A stretch of DNA of 46,137 nucleotides, taken from contig JAJDZM010000116.1 in assembly GCA_022824615.1 (NCBI GenBank), forward strand, positions 1 to 46,137. The letters run 5' to 3'. Shown one piece after another: positions 8,867 through 17,382 of this stretch. Position numbers and translations under genes: made by a program. How positions within the stretch are numbered: position 1 is the stretch's first letter; each line of letters begins with the position of its first letter. This DNA comes from Candidatus Binatia bacterium (lineage in GTDB: Bacteria > Desulfobacterota > Binatia > Bin18). Below the pieces are notes generated by a model. The model did not search any database. It saw nothing but the letters and a program-made list of their open reading frames with translations, and had not been told where the DNA came from.

Positions 8867-10200
8867 ACAAGCTGCGTTTTTATTTCTTTCACTTGATGCC
8901 CTACCCCCACATTCCGCCGGCGTCTGAAATCCAGTCAACCTGGGTGTCGTTGTCGAATAAGTATTACGACCCACATCGCGGCCACTCGCTGTACAACGAA
9001 TACCTCGACCAACTCGCCGCGGCTGAGCAATTCGGTTTCGACGCGATTGCGGTCAACGAACATCACGCGAATTTCTATGGCACGATGCCGTCGCCAAACA
9101 TTATCGCCGCGATGCTGGTGCAGCGAACGAAAGAAATTCCGATCGGCATTATCGGCAATGCCATCCCCCTGCATGGCAACCCCCTGCGGGTCGCCGAGGA
9201 AATCGCCATGCTCGACGTTATTTCGGGCGGTCGCATTATTTCGGGCTTTGTGCGCGGCATCGGTTGTGAATATTTCAACAACGGTATCGCGCCGGCCGAT
9301 TCGCTGGAACGCTTTAATGAAGCCCATGACTTGATCCTCAAAGCCTGGACTGATGACGGTCCATTTACCTGGCAGGGCGAGCATTTCTACGTCCCGAATG
9401 TCAATCCCATTCCGCGCCCGATTCAACAACCACATCCGCCAATCTGGATCCCAGGCCAAGGCTCGCTCGAAACGTTACAGTTCATTGCGGAACACAAATA
9501 CACCTATATGATGGTGTTCTCTCCCCTGTGGTTCACCAAGATGGCGTTCGACGGCCTGCGGGAAGAGTGTCAGCGGCTCGGTTACGACGCACCCAAGAGT
9601 ATGTTCAACGCCTGCGTACCAACCTACGTCGCCGAGACCGACGAACAAGCTCACCGCGAGGCGAAAGCCCACCTGTCGTGGGTCTTCAACACCGGACTCA
9701 AAATCCCTGACCAATTCTTTTTCCCGCCGGGCTATATGTCGACCAAGTCGTTTCGCAACTTCATCGGCCTGCTGCAAAAAGGGAAGGTCAAACCGCAAGT
9801 CAACCTGACCTATGACGAGATGATCGCCGATCGCTACATCATTGTCGGCTCTCCAGAGACGGTCAAGAACGAACTCGGCTACTACTGCGACGAAGTGGGC
9901 GCGGGTGGTATGATCGGCCCGGGCTCGCCCTACGGACCGATGCCGAACTGGATGGTCATGAAGCACATGCAGATCGTTTCCGAGGAAGTCATGCCCGAAT
10001 TCCGCGAAGCCGATGGCCTGCCGGACTACCAGCGCGCCGAGCCGAACTCACAACGCTCGCGGGCCGAACTCGCCGCAGTCAAAGGCAAACCGGAAGAAAC
10101 TGCCCGCTCTCGGGTGACGGGTGGTGGCGCCAGACTGATCGAACACCGCCTGGCCCACGTTGCAGAGGTGATTGATCCGACAATGGAACACGCCCAGTGA
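8863..10200 (+). CDS. LLM-class (luciferase-like) flavin-dependent monooxygenase
   Basis: The 445-residue TIM-barrel flavoprotein belongs to the bacterial luciferase-like family. The early strand carries A-V-N-E-H-H-A-N, typical of the luciferase alpha/alkanal-monooxygenase group, followed by N-P-L-R-V-A-E-E-I-A-M-L-D and S-G-G-R. It is about 80 residues longer than a typical member, with an extended C-terminal tail rich in charged residues after residue 390. It starts in an ATGA overlap with the hydrolase gene. Members use FMNH2 or F420H2, and the cofactor cannot be settled here. Oxidative cleavage of a carbon-carbon or carbon-heteroatom bond is the family role. Confidence 0.9.
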   Translation: MNKLRFYFFHLMPYPHIPPASEIQSTWVSLSNKYYDPHRGHSLYNEYLDQLAAAEQFGFDAIAVNEHHANFYGTMPSPNIIAAMLVQRTKEIPIGIIGNAIPLHGNPLRVAEEIAMLDVISGGRIISGFVRGIGCEYFNNGIAPADSLERFNEAHDLILKAWTDDGPFTWQGEHFYVPNVNPIPRPIQQPHPPIWIPGQGSLETLQFIAEHKYTYMMVFSPLWFTKMAFDGLREECQRLGYDAPKSMFNACVPTYVAETDEQAHREAKAHLSWVFNTGLKIPDQFFFPPGYMSTKSFRNFIGLLQKGKVKPQVNLTYDEMIADRYIIVGSPETVKNELGYYCDEVGAGGMIGPGSPYGPMPNWMVMKHMQIVSEEVMPEFREADGLPDYQRAEPNSQRSRAELAAVKGKPEETARSRVTGGGARLIEHRLAHVAEVIDPTMEHAQ

Positions 10201-10386
10201 AGCGGACCCGACAATACCCACAACGGCCTTCCGACGGGGCGACGGCAATGCTATGAGTCGAGAGCCCGCACAGGAAGCGACGCTCGAAGGCACGGGGCAT
10301 CATCCCGAGAGCACGCGCGGGAAGTGAGGTGTCGCGGGCCGAAAACGCAGGCGTGAGCTGACCACAATCCACCGAGGAAATCCCAG

Positions 10387-11715
10387 ATGCAAATCGGATA
10401 TTTCACCGAACGGCCGTATCGCTGGCTGCCCGAAGAGCTCATTCTGAAGAACCGGGCGTTTTTCGCCATCTCGAACCGGCATTTCGACCGCGAGAAGGCG
10501 GCCGACGACTACAATTATTATCTCGACGAGTATTGCTACGCCGAGGACCTGGGCTTCGACGCCCTGGCCCTGAATGAGCATCACGGCAACCCGATCTGCA
10601 TGGGATCGGTCATGAACGTAGAAGCCTCTATCCTGGCTCGGATTACCAGCAAGGCCAAGATCGTTCTGGTCGGTAATCCGCTGCCGGTGCTGAAGCATCC
10701 GCTGCGGATGGCCGAAGAACTGGCCGAGATCGATCTCATCTCGCGCGGGCGCTTAGTGACCGGCTGGGTGCGCGGAGCGGGCAGCGAGCAGTTCTTCAAT
10801 AATGCCAATCCGGCCTATAACCGCGAGCTGTTCAACGAAGCCCACGACTTTATCGTGCAGGCCTGGACCAAGCCGGGGCCGTGGCGCTACGAGGGCAAAC
10901 ATTTTCATTATCGCCACGTCAATCCGTGGGCTCTGCCCTACCAAAAACCCTATCCGCCGATGTGGATCCCTGGGACGCTGAGCCCCGAGACCGTCGAGTG
11001 GTCTGCCGCACATCGCTATCCGTATATCGGGCTTGGCACCCCGCTGCCGGCCACGTGCGAGCTGTGGGACTTCTACGCGGACGAGGCGGCCAAGCATGGC
11101 TATCAAGCCGGGCCGGAGAATTTCGGCTACATGGTGGCAACGGCCGTGGGAGAGACGAAGGAGAAAGCGCAGCAGGCCGCGGCAGGGTTCGTCTACGGGG
11201 GAGGACAGAATGCCTTCTCGGGGGCGGAATTCATGATGCCGCCGGGCTACAACTCGAAAGCGGCCATTCGCACCTTGGCAAAGACCCAGACCAGCGCCTG
11301 GCTGGGGATCAGCGGCCAGAAGCTGAAGGAGCAGCAACAGGGCGCAGCGGGCGATATCGATTATACTGCCATCCGGGGCAAGCTGCAGGCGGCGTTGGAG
11401 CGCGGGCAGCAGAATATGCAGGTGATTGTCGGCACGCCCACGACCGTGATCCCCAAAATCAAGGCGATCATGAGCGTCCTGCGGGTCGGGATCTTCATCA
11501 TCCTGCACCTGCAGGGACCGCACAGTGATGGCGAGCGGCGCACCAGCATGCGCCTATTCGCGGAAGAGGTGATACCGGCGCTCAAGGACCACGCGCGGGC
11601 GATCGATCTGGCGGACCCGTTTGAGCGTTCGCCCGGCTCGGTTGCCTTGGGAGCCGAGACCAAACGCGCGCCCGTCGCGGACCGCGGTCCACTGCCCGGG
11701 CTGGGGTTCCACTAG
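10387..11715 (+). CDS. LLM-class flavin-dependent monooxygenase, second of three
   Basis: The 442-residue protein is a paralogue of the preceding gene. It shares A-L-N-E-H-H-G-N, H-P-L-R-M-A-E-E-L-A-E-I-D and the substrate-barrel motif F-N-E-A-H-D. It also has the long C-terminal half, but the sequences have clearly diverged, so the copies are not recent. It begins 186 bases after the previous gene, with an accGAGGaaatcccag ribosome-binding region. That spacer has no obvious promoter. Two long LLM enzymes in tandem may form a heterodimer, as luciferase alpha and beta do, or carry out separate steps. Confidence 0.9.
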   Translation: MQIGYFTERPYRWLPEELILKNRAFFAISNRHFDREKAADDYNYYLDEYCYAEDLGFDALALNEHHGNPICMGSVMNVEASILARITSKAKIVLVGNPLPVLKHPLRMAEELAEIDLISRGRLVTGWVRGAGSEQFFNNANPAYNRELFNEAHDFIVQAWTKPGPWRYEGKHFHYRHVNPWALPYQKPYPPMWIPGTLSPETVEWSAAHRYPYIGLGTPLPATCELWDFYADEAAKHGYQAGPENFGYMVATAVGETKEKAQQAAAGFVYGGGQNAFSGAEFMMPPGYNSKAAIRTLAKTQTSAWLGISGQKLKEQQQGAAGDIDYTAIRGKLQAALERGQQNMQVIVGTPTTVIPKIKAIMSVLRVGIFIILHLQGPHSDGERRTSMRLFAEEVIPALKDHARAIDLADPFERSPGSVALGAETKRAPVADRGPLPGLGFH

Positions 11716-11781
11716 CCGACCGGCGGTGTTCCCGGCCGGGACGGAGCGCGTCAACAGAATCGAAGCGAGGTCACGATTGCT

Positions 11782-12744
11782 ATGCATCCTTCCAATATGA
11801 AAATCGGCGCCCTGACCCCTACCTGGACCGGTTCACTTGCCGGGCAAACGCCGACGATCCATCAGTCTCTGGCGTTTGCCCGGCATGCGGAAGCCGTCGG
11901 CCTCGACAGCATCTGGCTGACCGACCATCTGTATTGGGAGGCCTATGCCGACTTCCGCGCAGTGGGGATCGAGTTGCCTGCGGAATGGGAGGGAGTCAAA
12001 GGCGGGCAGTGGGAGTGCTGGACATTTGCCGCGGCCCTCGCGATGCAAACGTCCACGATTCAAATCGGGACCTTGGTCTCCAATACGACCTTCCGGAATC
12101 CGGCCTTACTCGCCCGGACGGCGGATAATGTGATCGCCCTGAGTAACGGCCGTCTCATCCTCGGCTTGGGTGCGGGTGATTTCACGTCCGAGCATCGCGC
12201 GTATGGCTTTGACTTTGAGCGAAATGTCAGCCGCTTTGAGGAGGCGCTCCATATCGTCCTGCCCCTCCTCAAAGGTGAGCGTTTCTCCTATACGGGGGAA
12301 CTGCACCGGGTTGAGGATGCGGAACTACTCCCGCGCTCCGAGGCCGGGGTGCCGCCGATTTTGATCGGCACGTTGAAGGGCAAGCCGCGCATGTCCCGCC
12401 TCACGGCACAATATGCCGATATGTGGAACTGCATGATCGCGTTTAACGATTGCGCGATCGAGACGTTTCTCGGCGCCTGGGAACCGATCCGCGTGGCCTG
12501 CGAACGCCACGGGCGCGATCCTCGGACGCTCTCTCGGGGCGCGACGGTGGCGGTCAATTTCACCGATGGGCCGTACGAGATCATTCCCACCTCGGTGCCA
12601 TTCTCCGGTTCGATTGAGCAAATCGCCGACCGGTTTGCCGAGTACGCGGCACACGAGGCAGAGCACGTGTCCGTGATTCCACACCCGTGGAACGAGGAGG
12701 GGCTCGATAAACTCGCCGAAGTCGTAGCCTATCTCCGCAAGTAG
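11782..12744 (+). CDS. LLM-class flavin-dependent oxidoreductase, third of three
   Basis: The 320-residue protein has the standard LLM size. Its early motif D-S-I-W-L-T-D-H-L and the later V-I-A-L-S-N-G-R-L-I-L-G-L-G-A-G-D are characteristic of the F420-dependent methylene-H4MPT-reductase-like/glucose-6-phosphate-dehydrogenase-like branch, which differs from its two neighbours. The start could be the ATG at 11782 or a second ATG at 11797. It follows the second LLM gene by 66 bases and ends the unit before a strong hairpin terminator. Use of F420 is inferred from motif similarity only. Confidence 0.88.
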   Translation: MHPSNMKIGALTPTWTGSLAGQTPTIHQSLAFARHAEAVGLDSIWLTDHLYWEAYADFRAVGIELPAEWEGVKGGQWECWTFAAALAMQTSTIQIGTLVSNTTFRNPALLARTADNVIALSNGRLILGLGAGDFTSEHRAYGFDFERNVSRFEEALHIVLPLLKGERFSYTGELHRVEDAELLPRSEAGVPPILIGTLKGKPRMSRLTAQYADMWNCMIAFNDCAIETFLGAWEPIRVACERHGRDPRTLSRGATVAVNFTDGPYEIIPTSVPFSGSIEQIADRFAEYAAHEAEHVSVIPHPWNEEGLDKLAEVVAYLRK

Positions 12745-12871
12745 GGGAGAGGCGTATTCACGAGGGGCTTGCCAACTCTTCGTACAATACGGACTGGGGG
12801 CAAGAAGTTCGTCCGGGGACAGATAAAATGATTGCCCCAGCGAAGTGCGACGAAGCCCCTCTTGGCTGCGG

Positions 12872-12905
12872 AGCCGACGCAGCGGCTCTTCCCGCTGCGT
12901 CGGCT
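12872..12905. terminator. Strong bidirectional intrinsic terminator
   Basis: A perfect 14-bp GC-rich stem (arms 12872-12885 and 12892-12905, left arm AGCCGACGCAGCGG) closes a 6-base loop. It is followed by GTTCTTCTT, which runs into the stop codon of the convergent downstream gene. It sits exactly between the convergent LLM and CmcJ-like genes. Confidence 0.8.
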
Positions 12906-12912
12906 GTTCTTC

Positions 12913-14190
12913 TTAGAAGAAGATATAGGAGCGAACGACCACGTTCTTGCGGCACGGGGCGTCTTCGGGTGCGGTCGGGTCGATACAGGCCGAGTGGAAT
13001 GACCAACGTGACACCGAGCCGTCCGTCTCCGAGTCGTAACACTTCAGCATCGATACCTCGCTCGACGTCTGCTGCGGAAACCAGTACCACTCGTGGTCGG
13101 GACGGTAGGTGAAACGGGTCGTCTCACCCACCCGGTCATCATAGATCCGGTAGTTGGTGATATACGGCTGGTCGGCAAACGACGGCCAGGCGCACAGCAC
13201 GAAAGGGTTCTGCCCCACGGTCTCCATCGGCTTGGCGAGGTTGATCGACATGAACCGCCGTGCCATCTTCGCGTCCGCCTCTGCCTCCGTGTAGTGCTGC
13301 TGACGCCCGAAGTTGCGCAGGTTCTTCGTCAGCAGTTCGCGGCAGCGTACCCGCCCGCTGTTGTCGTTCAGGTCGTTGTGCACGATGTCAGCGTAGTAAG
13401 TATTGACCCCGGGGTCCTTGTTGTCCTGGTCTTCCTTGACAGGACCTGTGTAGTCCTTGTCAAACAGGCCGTGGTTGTACACGAACGCATCAGTCGCACC
13501 GGGGAAGAAATCGAGCAGGAGTTTCTCGATCTCCGGGTAGAATACACGCTCGACCTCGGCGGCATCGTAGAAATTCTGGCATTTCGATTCGATATGAGCG
13601 AGTGACACGCCGAGCTTGTCCATGCACTCGGGGCTGTTGGGTGAGAGACCGGGGTAGTACTCCGCCATCCGGCGCGCGTCACGCAGGATCTGCGGAAAAT
13701 AGAGACATCCCCTACTAATGTTCTGCCCTTCCCTGCGAAACATTTTGGCCATGTCCGCGCGCGCCGGGTCCCGCCAGATGGCGTTGGACGAGACGATGGA
13801 GTAGGACGGCTGCTCGAGAACGGTGTAGGGCAGCGGCAGGGCGACGCCGCCTTCCGGGGCTTCGATGTTGTTCGCCCGAATATAGTCCAGGCACTCGTCG
13901 TAGCTCCGAAAGCCCACACCCCACTTGGTCTCAATGGGGCCAGGGGGAGCGTTCTCGATCATGTCGATAACCGCCTGCTCTTCCCCCTCTCTAATCTGGC
14001 GGAGCGCCGCTTCCATCGCCGCCGCGGTGCCCGCATCTCCATCCTGATCGAACGACATATAGGATAAACCGCCGTTCGCCGCGATCGGTGCCGGCTGCCC
14101 AACGGTGAGTTGGAGGGGAGGCACATAGGCCGATGAAACTGTCTTCATACCTGTAGCAACACTGTTCTCCATGTCCTTGAGCCCGTCCAT
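12913..14190 (-). CDS. CmcJ/AsaB/NvfI-family non-heme iron oxygenase (hydroxylase/desaturase)
   Basis: The 425-residue protein carries the family's V-H271-N-D273 metal-binding pair. Its C-terminal block runs H-E-W-Y-W-F-P, then Y-D-S-E-T-D and W-S-F-H399-S-A-C-I-D-P, and ends in R420. These match the CmcJ (cephamycin 7-alpha-hydroxylation helper), GA4-desaturase and fungal NvfI group of Fe(II)/2-oxoglutarate-type enzymes. At the N-terminus it has about 120 residues beyond the usual bacterial length (about 300). It is transcribed alone on the minus strand, ending at the shared terminator. The substrate is unknown. The family is commoner in fungi than in bacteria. Confidence 0.75.
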   Translation of the reverse strand: MDGLKDMENSVATGMKTVSSAYVPPLQLTVGQPAPIAANGGLSYMSFDQDGDAGTAAAMEAALRQIREGEEQAVIDMIENAPPGPIETKWGVGFRSYDECLDYIRANNIEAPEGGVALPLPYTVLEQPSYSIVSSNAIWRDPARADMAKMFRREGQNISRGCLYFPQILRDARRMAEYYPGLSPNSPECMDKLGVSLAHIESKCQNFYDAAEVERVFYPEIEKLLLDFFPGATDAFVYNHGLFDKDYTGPVKEDQDNKDPGVNTYYADIVHNDLNDNSGRVRCRELLTKNLRNFGRQQHYTEAEADAKMARRFMSINLAKPMETVGQNPFVLCAWPSFADQPYITNYRIYDDRVGETTRFTYRPDHEWYWFPQQTSSEVSMLKCYDSETDGSVSRWSFHSACIDPTAPEDAPCRKNVVVRSYIFF

Positions 14191-14351
14191 ACTATACCCC
14201 CGAGTTAAAGATACCCCAGCGTGGCACGCAGGGCCTGTCTTGGCAAGGGTGTGGGATCGCTATTGCCTGATTCGCCTCTCGGCAATCTATCGAGGTTGGG
14301 CAGTGCCGATAGTGTGGCAAGTGCTGGAGTAGCGGCAGCTCGCACCAATGG

Positions 14352-15506
14352 TCAGTAACTCCTGGGGAGGCCCATCCGTTCGCCCAGGAAATTTTTCACC
14401 ATCTCGTTCGAGATGGGGCTGAAGGGGCCGAGGCGGGCGTCACGGAAGAGGCGTTCCATTGGGGTTTCCTCGACGAGCCCGTGACCGGCGAGCACACGCA
14501 TGCAGCGGTCGGTTGCCCGGATCGCCGCTTCGGTGGCGGCCAACTTCGCCATGGCGGCCTCGCCGGCACACTCCCTGCCGTTGGATTGCAACCAGGCCGC
14601 TTTCTCGGTGAGCAGGCGTATTTGTTCGAGGTCAGTCGCTACGTCGGCCAGCGGATGTTGCAGCGCCTGGTAACTACCGATAGGGCGGCCAAAGGCCGTG
14701 CGCTCTTTGGCATACTCAAGCGCCTGATCCAGAGCCGCTGCCGTAATACCGACGTACATGGCCGCACATAGGATGCGTTCTTCGTCGAGGGAAGACAAGA
14801 GATGATACCAGCCGCGGCCCCGCTGGCCGACAATGGCGTCCGCCGGAGCCCGCGCGTCGTCCAAGAAGACTTCGCACGTGCAGGCTGCCCGCATTCCCAT
14901 CAGTTCCAAACGGCGTACCTCAACGCCTGCCTGGTTGCGCGGCGTCAAAATGAGGGACAGCCCACCGGCTCGTTTGCCTTCGACGGCATCAGTCCGGCAA
15001 AGCACCAGGATTGCATCCGCATCGTCAGCGAAAGAGGTAAAAAGCTTTTGGCCGCGAACAACCCACCCGTCTCCGTCCCGCTCGGCCCGAGTCGTCAGGC
15101 CCAGAACATCTGTGCCACCGCTTGGCTCGGTCATGCCGAATGCCATCAGGAAGTCGCCCGAAGCGAGTCTTGGCAGCAGCTCGGCCTTTTGACCTTGCGA
15201 CCCATGTTCACGCAGTGTCCGAGCGGTCATGGAGACCAGGAGCCAGTCGGTCGCGAGCGACGGGAAGCGGTAAGCGAGTTCCTCGGTCAGGACGGCAGCC
15301 GTCATCACATTGGCACTACTGCCTCCGAACTCTTCCGGTACGGAAAGGCCCATCCAGCCCAGTTCGGCAAAGCGTTTCCAGAGTTCTCTGGGAATTTTTC
15401 GCGACCGGTCCAACTCTCGGATACGGGGTTCGGGAAGCTCCTCCTCAAAAAATCGTCGGACACTGTCGCGGAGAATTTCGTGCTCTGCAGGCGGATCAAA
15501 ATCCAT
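14352..15506 (-). CDS. Acyl-CoA dehydrogenase
   Basis: The 384-residue FAD enzyme shows the acyl-CoA dehydrogenase N-terminal helices, the flavin-binding strand F-G-M-T-E-P-S-G-G-T-D, and the C-terminal block G-H-G-L-V-E-E-T-P-M-E-R-L-F-R-D-A-R. In that block the Glu preceding T-P matches the catalytic base of medium- and short-chain enzymes. The ATG at 15506 follows a GAAGGG ribosome-binding site at good spacing; a TTG two codons upstream is a weaker alternative. It lies 53 bases downstream of the PhyH-type gene on the same strand, suggesting co-transcription and action on a branched or hydroxylated acyl-CoA. Confidence 0.93.
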   Translation of the reverse strand: MDFDPPAEHEILRDSVRRFFEEELPEPRIRELDRSRKIPRELWKRFAELGWMGLSVPEEFGGSSANVMTAAVLTEELAYRFPSLATDWLLVSMTARTLREHGSQGQKAELLPRLASGDFLMAFGMTEPSGGTDVLGLTTRAERDGDGWVVRGQKLFTSFADDADAILVLCRTDAVEGKRAGGLSLILTPRNQAGVEVRRLELMGMRAACTCEVFLDDARAPADAIVGQRGRGWYHLLSSLDEERILCAAMYVGITAAALDQALEYAKERTAFGRPIGSYQALQHPLADVATDLEQIRLLTEKAAWLQSNGRECAGEAAMAKLAATEAAIRATDRCMRVLAGHGLVEETPMERLFRDARLGPFSPISNEMVKNFLGERMGLPRSY

Positions 15507-15559
15507 GAGCAAGCCCTTCGTTCAGTTGACCGTACCGCTGCCATCCTCCACGACCGGTC

Positions 15560-16393
15560 TCAACGTAACCGCAAGAAATGCTCACCCCGGTACAAATCGC
15601 CGGCTTTCAGCGAGCCGACATCAAAGGCGCGCAGATCCATGAAGTAATCGGGTTTGGCGTCCGGGAAGGGCCGATAGCGGAGATCGTCACCGAAGAAACG
15701 CAACACGACAGTATGGCGGGTCGGGCAGGCCGCATCGACCGGCGCTCCGCCGTGCAACGCCCCCGAATGCAGCACCATGGCATCACCAAGCTCCAGATCC
15801 CAAGAGAGCACGTCCCACGACTTTGGATCCTCGGCCCGCTCGGCTTCGATGTCCGGCAGGCGCGGAAGATGCTCGGCCCCCCACAGGGGCCGGGTCGGGT
15901 CCTTGGGGTCCATAAACGCCGCCCCATCGTACATCGGGCCGACATGGGAGCCCCTGACGACTTCCAGGGCGTTCCGGGCCGGCAGGGCCTCGAAACTGAT
16001 CCAGATATTCGCCAGATGCGATCCTTCGGTCGGGAAATAGGGCGTGTCCTGGTGCCACAGGGTCCGGCCCACTTTTCCGCCGTTTTTGACAAAAATCTCC
16101 TCCCCAAAATACCAGACATGCTCCGACCCCCAGAGGTCGGCCAGGAACTCCGCGAAATCCAGCTTCTTCAGCATCGGCCCGTAGACTTCGAGCGATTTGG
16201 CAGTGCCGAGATCGTTGTACTGCTCGTCGCTCGTGCCTTTGTAAATATCGAGCGCCGTCGGCCCTGGGTTCGCGAGGTTGAAGTCAAAACAACGCTGGCA
16301 CTCGGCCAGCTCGGCCGCGCTCAAGAGCCCCTCGGCTTTGAACACGCCATCGCGTGAGAACGCCTGTCGCATCGCTTCGGTGACCCGGATCAT
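15560..16393 (-). CDS. Phytanoyl-CoA dioxygenase (PhyH) family protein
   Basis: The 277-residue protein is an Fe(II)/2-oxoglutarate dioxygenase. The iron ligands are H114-x-D116 (W-H-Q-D-T-P-Y-F-P) and a distal histidine in L-H-S-G-A-L-H-G-G (H214 most likely, H209 possible). The 2-oxoglutarate-binding Arg is in R-H-T-V-V-L-R-F-F. The ATG at 16393 follows an AAAGGAGG ribosome-binding site; the open extension to 16420 lacks one. It probably forms a unit with the acyl-CoA dehydrogenase downstream. Family members hydroxylate phytanoyl-CoA, ectoine or secondary metabolites, and the substrate is not determined here. Confidence 0.9.
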   Translation of the reverse strand: MIRVTEAMRQAFSRDGVFKAEGLLSAAELAECQRCFDFNLANPGPTALDIYKGTSDEQYNDLGTAKSLEVYGPMLKKLDFAEFLADLWGSEHVWYFGEEIFVKNGGKVGRTLWHQDTPYFPTEGSHLANIWISFEALPARNALEVVRGSHVGPMYDGAAFMDPKDPTRPLWGAEHLPRLPDIEAERAEDPKSWDVLSWDLELGDAMVLHSGALHGGAPVDAACPTRHTVVLRFFGDDLRYRPFPDAKPDYFMDLRAFDVGSLKAGDLYRGEHFLRLR

Positions 16394-16552
16394 TTTTCGC
16401 CTCCTTTGGTGGCGCTCCATTCAGACCGGCTAGCAGGGCGGAGCGGGTTGCTTGTGTGTTGTTCCTACCGCTAAATCCCCTGCCCTTCAAGGTTTCTGTC
16501 TCTCCACCACCCGCAGGTATCCCACTCATTCGAGAACGTCCCCAGTAAACGC

Positions 16553-17209
16553 TCAATCTTTCGCCGGCGGCGAGTCCAGAGCGAAGGTCACCACAGGTAA
16601 AACGGCGATAATCAACAGCACGATAAACGAGGGGTTGGACCACTCCGCACCCATGGGTCGATAGACCTGGCCGGTTATCGCCGTATTGCCAAAATAGAGC
16701 AACAGAATGAGCCAGCCGCAGCGGCTCCAGAGCCGCATGTTGACCACCGGGTGGGCGGGCGGCGGTGCCGGAGTGGTCATGCCCAATAGCGCCTTCCAGC
16801 GCTGAATATCCCAGAGGATTAACGCCAGCAGCCCCACACTCATCAAGGTAACGACGATAGCGGTGGGCACCACCCCTGTGCTCCAGCAAAACACAAGAAT
16901 TGTCACAAGAATAGGAGCGGCAAGCGCCGCCCCCACAGTCGCGTGGCGCTGCGTTATCAGCAACACGGCGACCGTGAGTTGCAGTGCCCCTACAAATTGA
17001 TAGAACCGACCGGTCGCATGAAAGGCGTGCAGGAACTCGTGAAAAACCCCCGTGTTCGCCGGGTCGGTAAACGGCTGTCCCAGCAGCTTCTTGAGCCCTG
17101 CGGGAATAAAGGCGAAACCGATCATCATGCGCAATACAATGGTACTGATGCAGATCCCCCGGCATTCATGCGCTCGAGCGATGCGCTCTTCAAGCCATGT
17201 GAATGTCAT
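16553..17209 (-). CDS. DoxX-like integral membrane protein
   Basis: The 218-residue protein has five to six hydrophobic helices. Its first carries the DoxX-type pattern L-R-M-M-I-G-F-A-F-I-P-A-G-L-K-K-L, followed by F-H-E-F-L-H-A-F-H-A-T-G-R-F-Y-Q-F-V-G-A-L-Q-L, which matches the G-x-x-Q-x-x-x-A region of DoxX/DoxD proteins. These are small quinone-associated inner-membrane proteins, often of unknown role. A proline-rich linker (A-P-P-P-A-H-P) separates the first four helices from the last two. It diverges from the second Rieske gene. The intergenic 17210-17382 holds a REP palindrome. Confidence 0.7.
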   Translation of the reverse strand: MTFTWLEERIARAHECRGICISTIVLRMMIGFAFIPAGLKKLLGQPFTDPANTGVFHEFLHAFHATGRFYQFVGALQLTVAVLLITQRHATVGAALAAPILVTILVFCWSTGVVPTAIVVTLMSVGLLALILWDIQRWKALLGMTTPAPPPAHPVVNMRLWSRCGWLILLLYFGNTAITGQVYRPMGAEWSNPSFIVLLIIAVLPVVTFALDSPPAKD

Positions 17210-17294
17210 GCTCCGGCCTCAACAACGATACAGTCTATGGCGCTCTTCTAAACTGCTTGGGCGCGGGCGACCAGCCCCCCTGGCCCGCTGTGGA

Positions 17295-17322
17295 GTTGGG
17301 GCGACCGGCCGGTCGCCCCTAC
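17295..17322. repeat. REP palindrome 1 (28 bp, one mismatch)
   Basis: This is the first of five copies of a palindrome whose half-site is GTAGGGGCGACCGG. This copy has T for A at position 3, leaving a perfect 22-bp core (17298-17319). It lies upstream of the second Rieske gene. Confidence 0.9.
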
Positions 17323-17382
17323 TTGACTTGCGCATACGGACAAATCGGTATCTACTATGGATCGCGCAAGGGAGGTGCTGCC

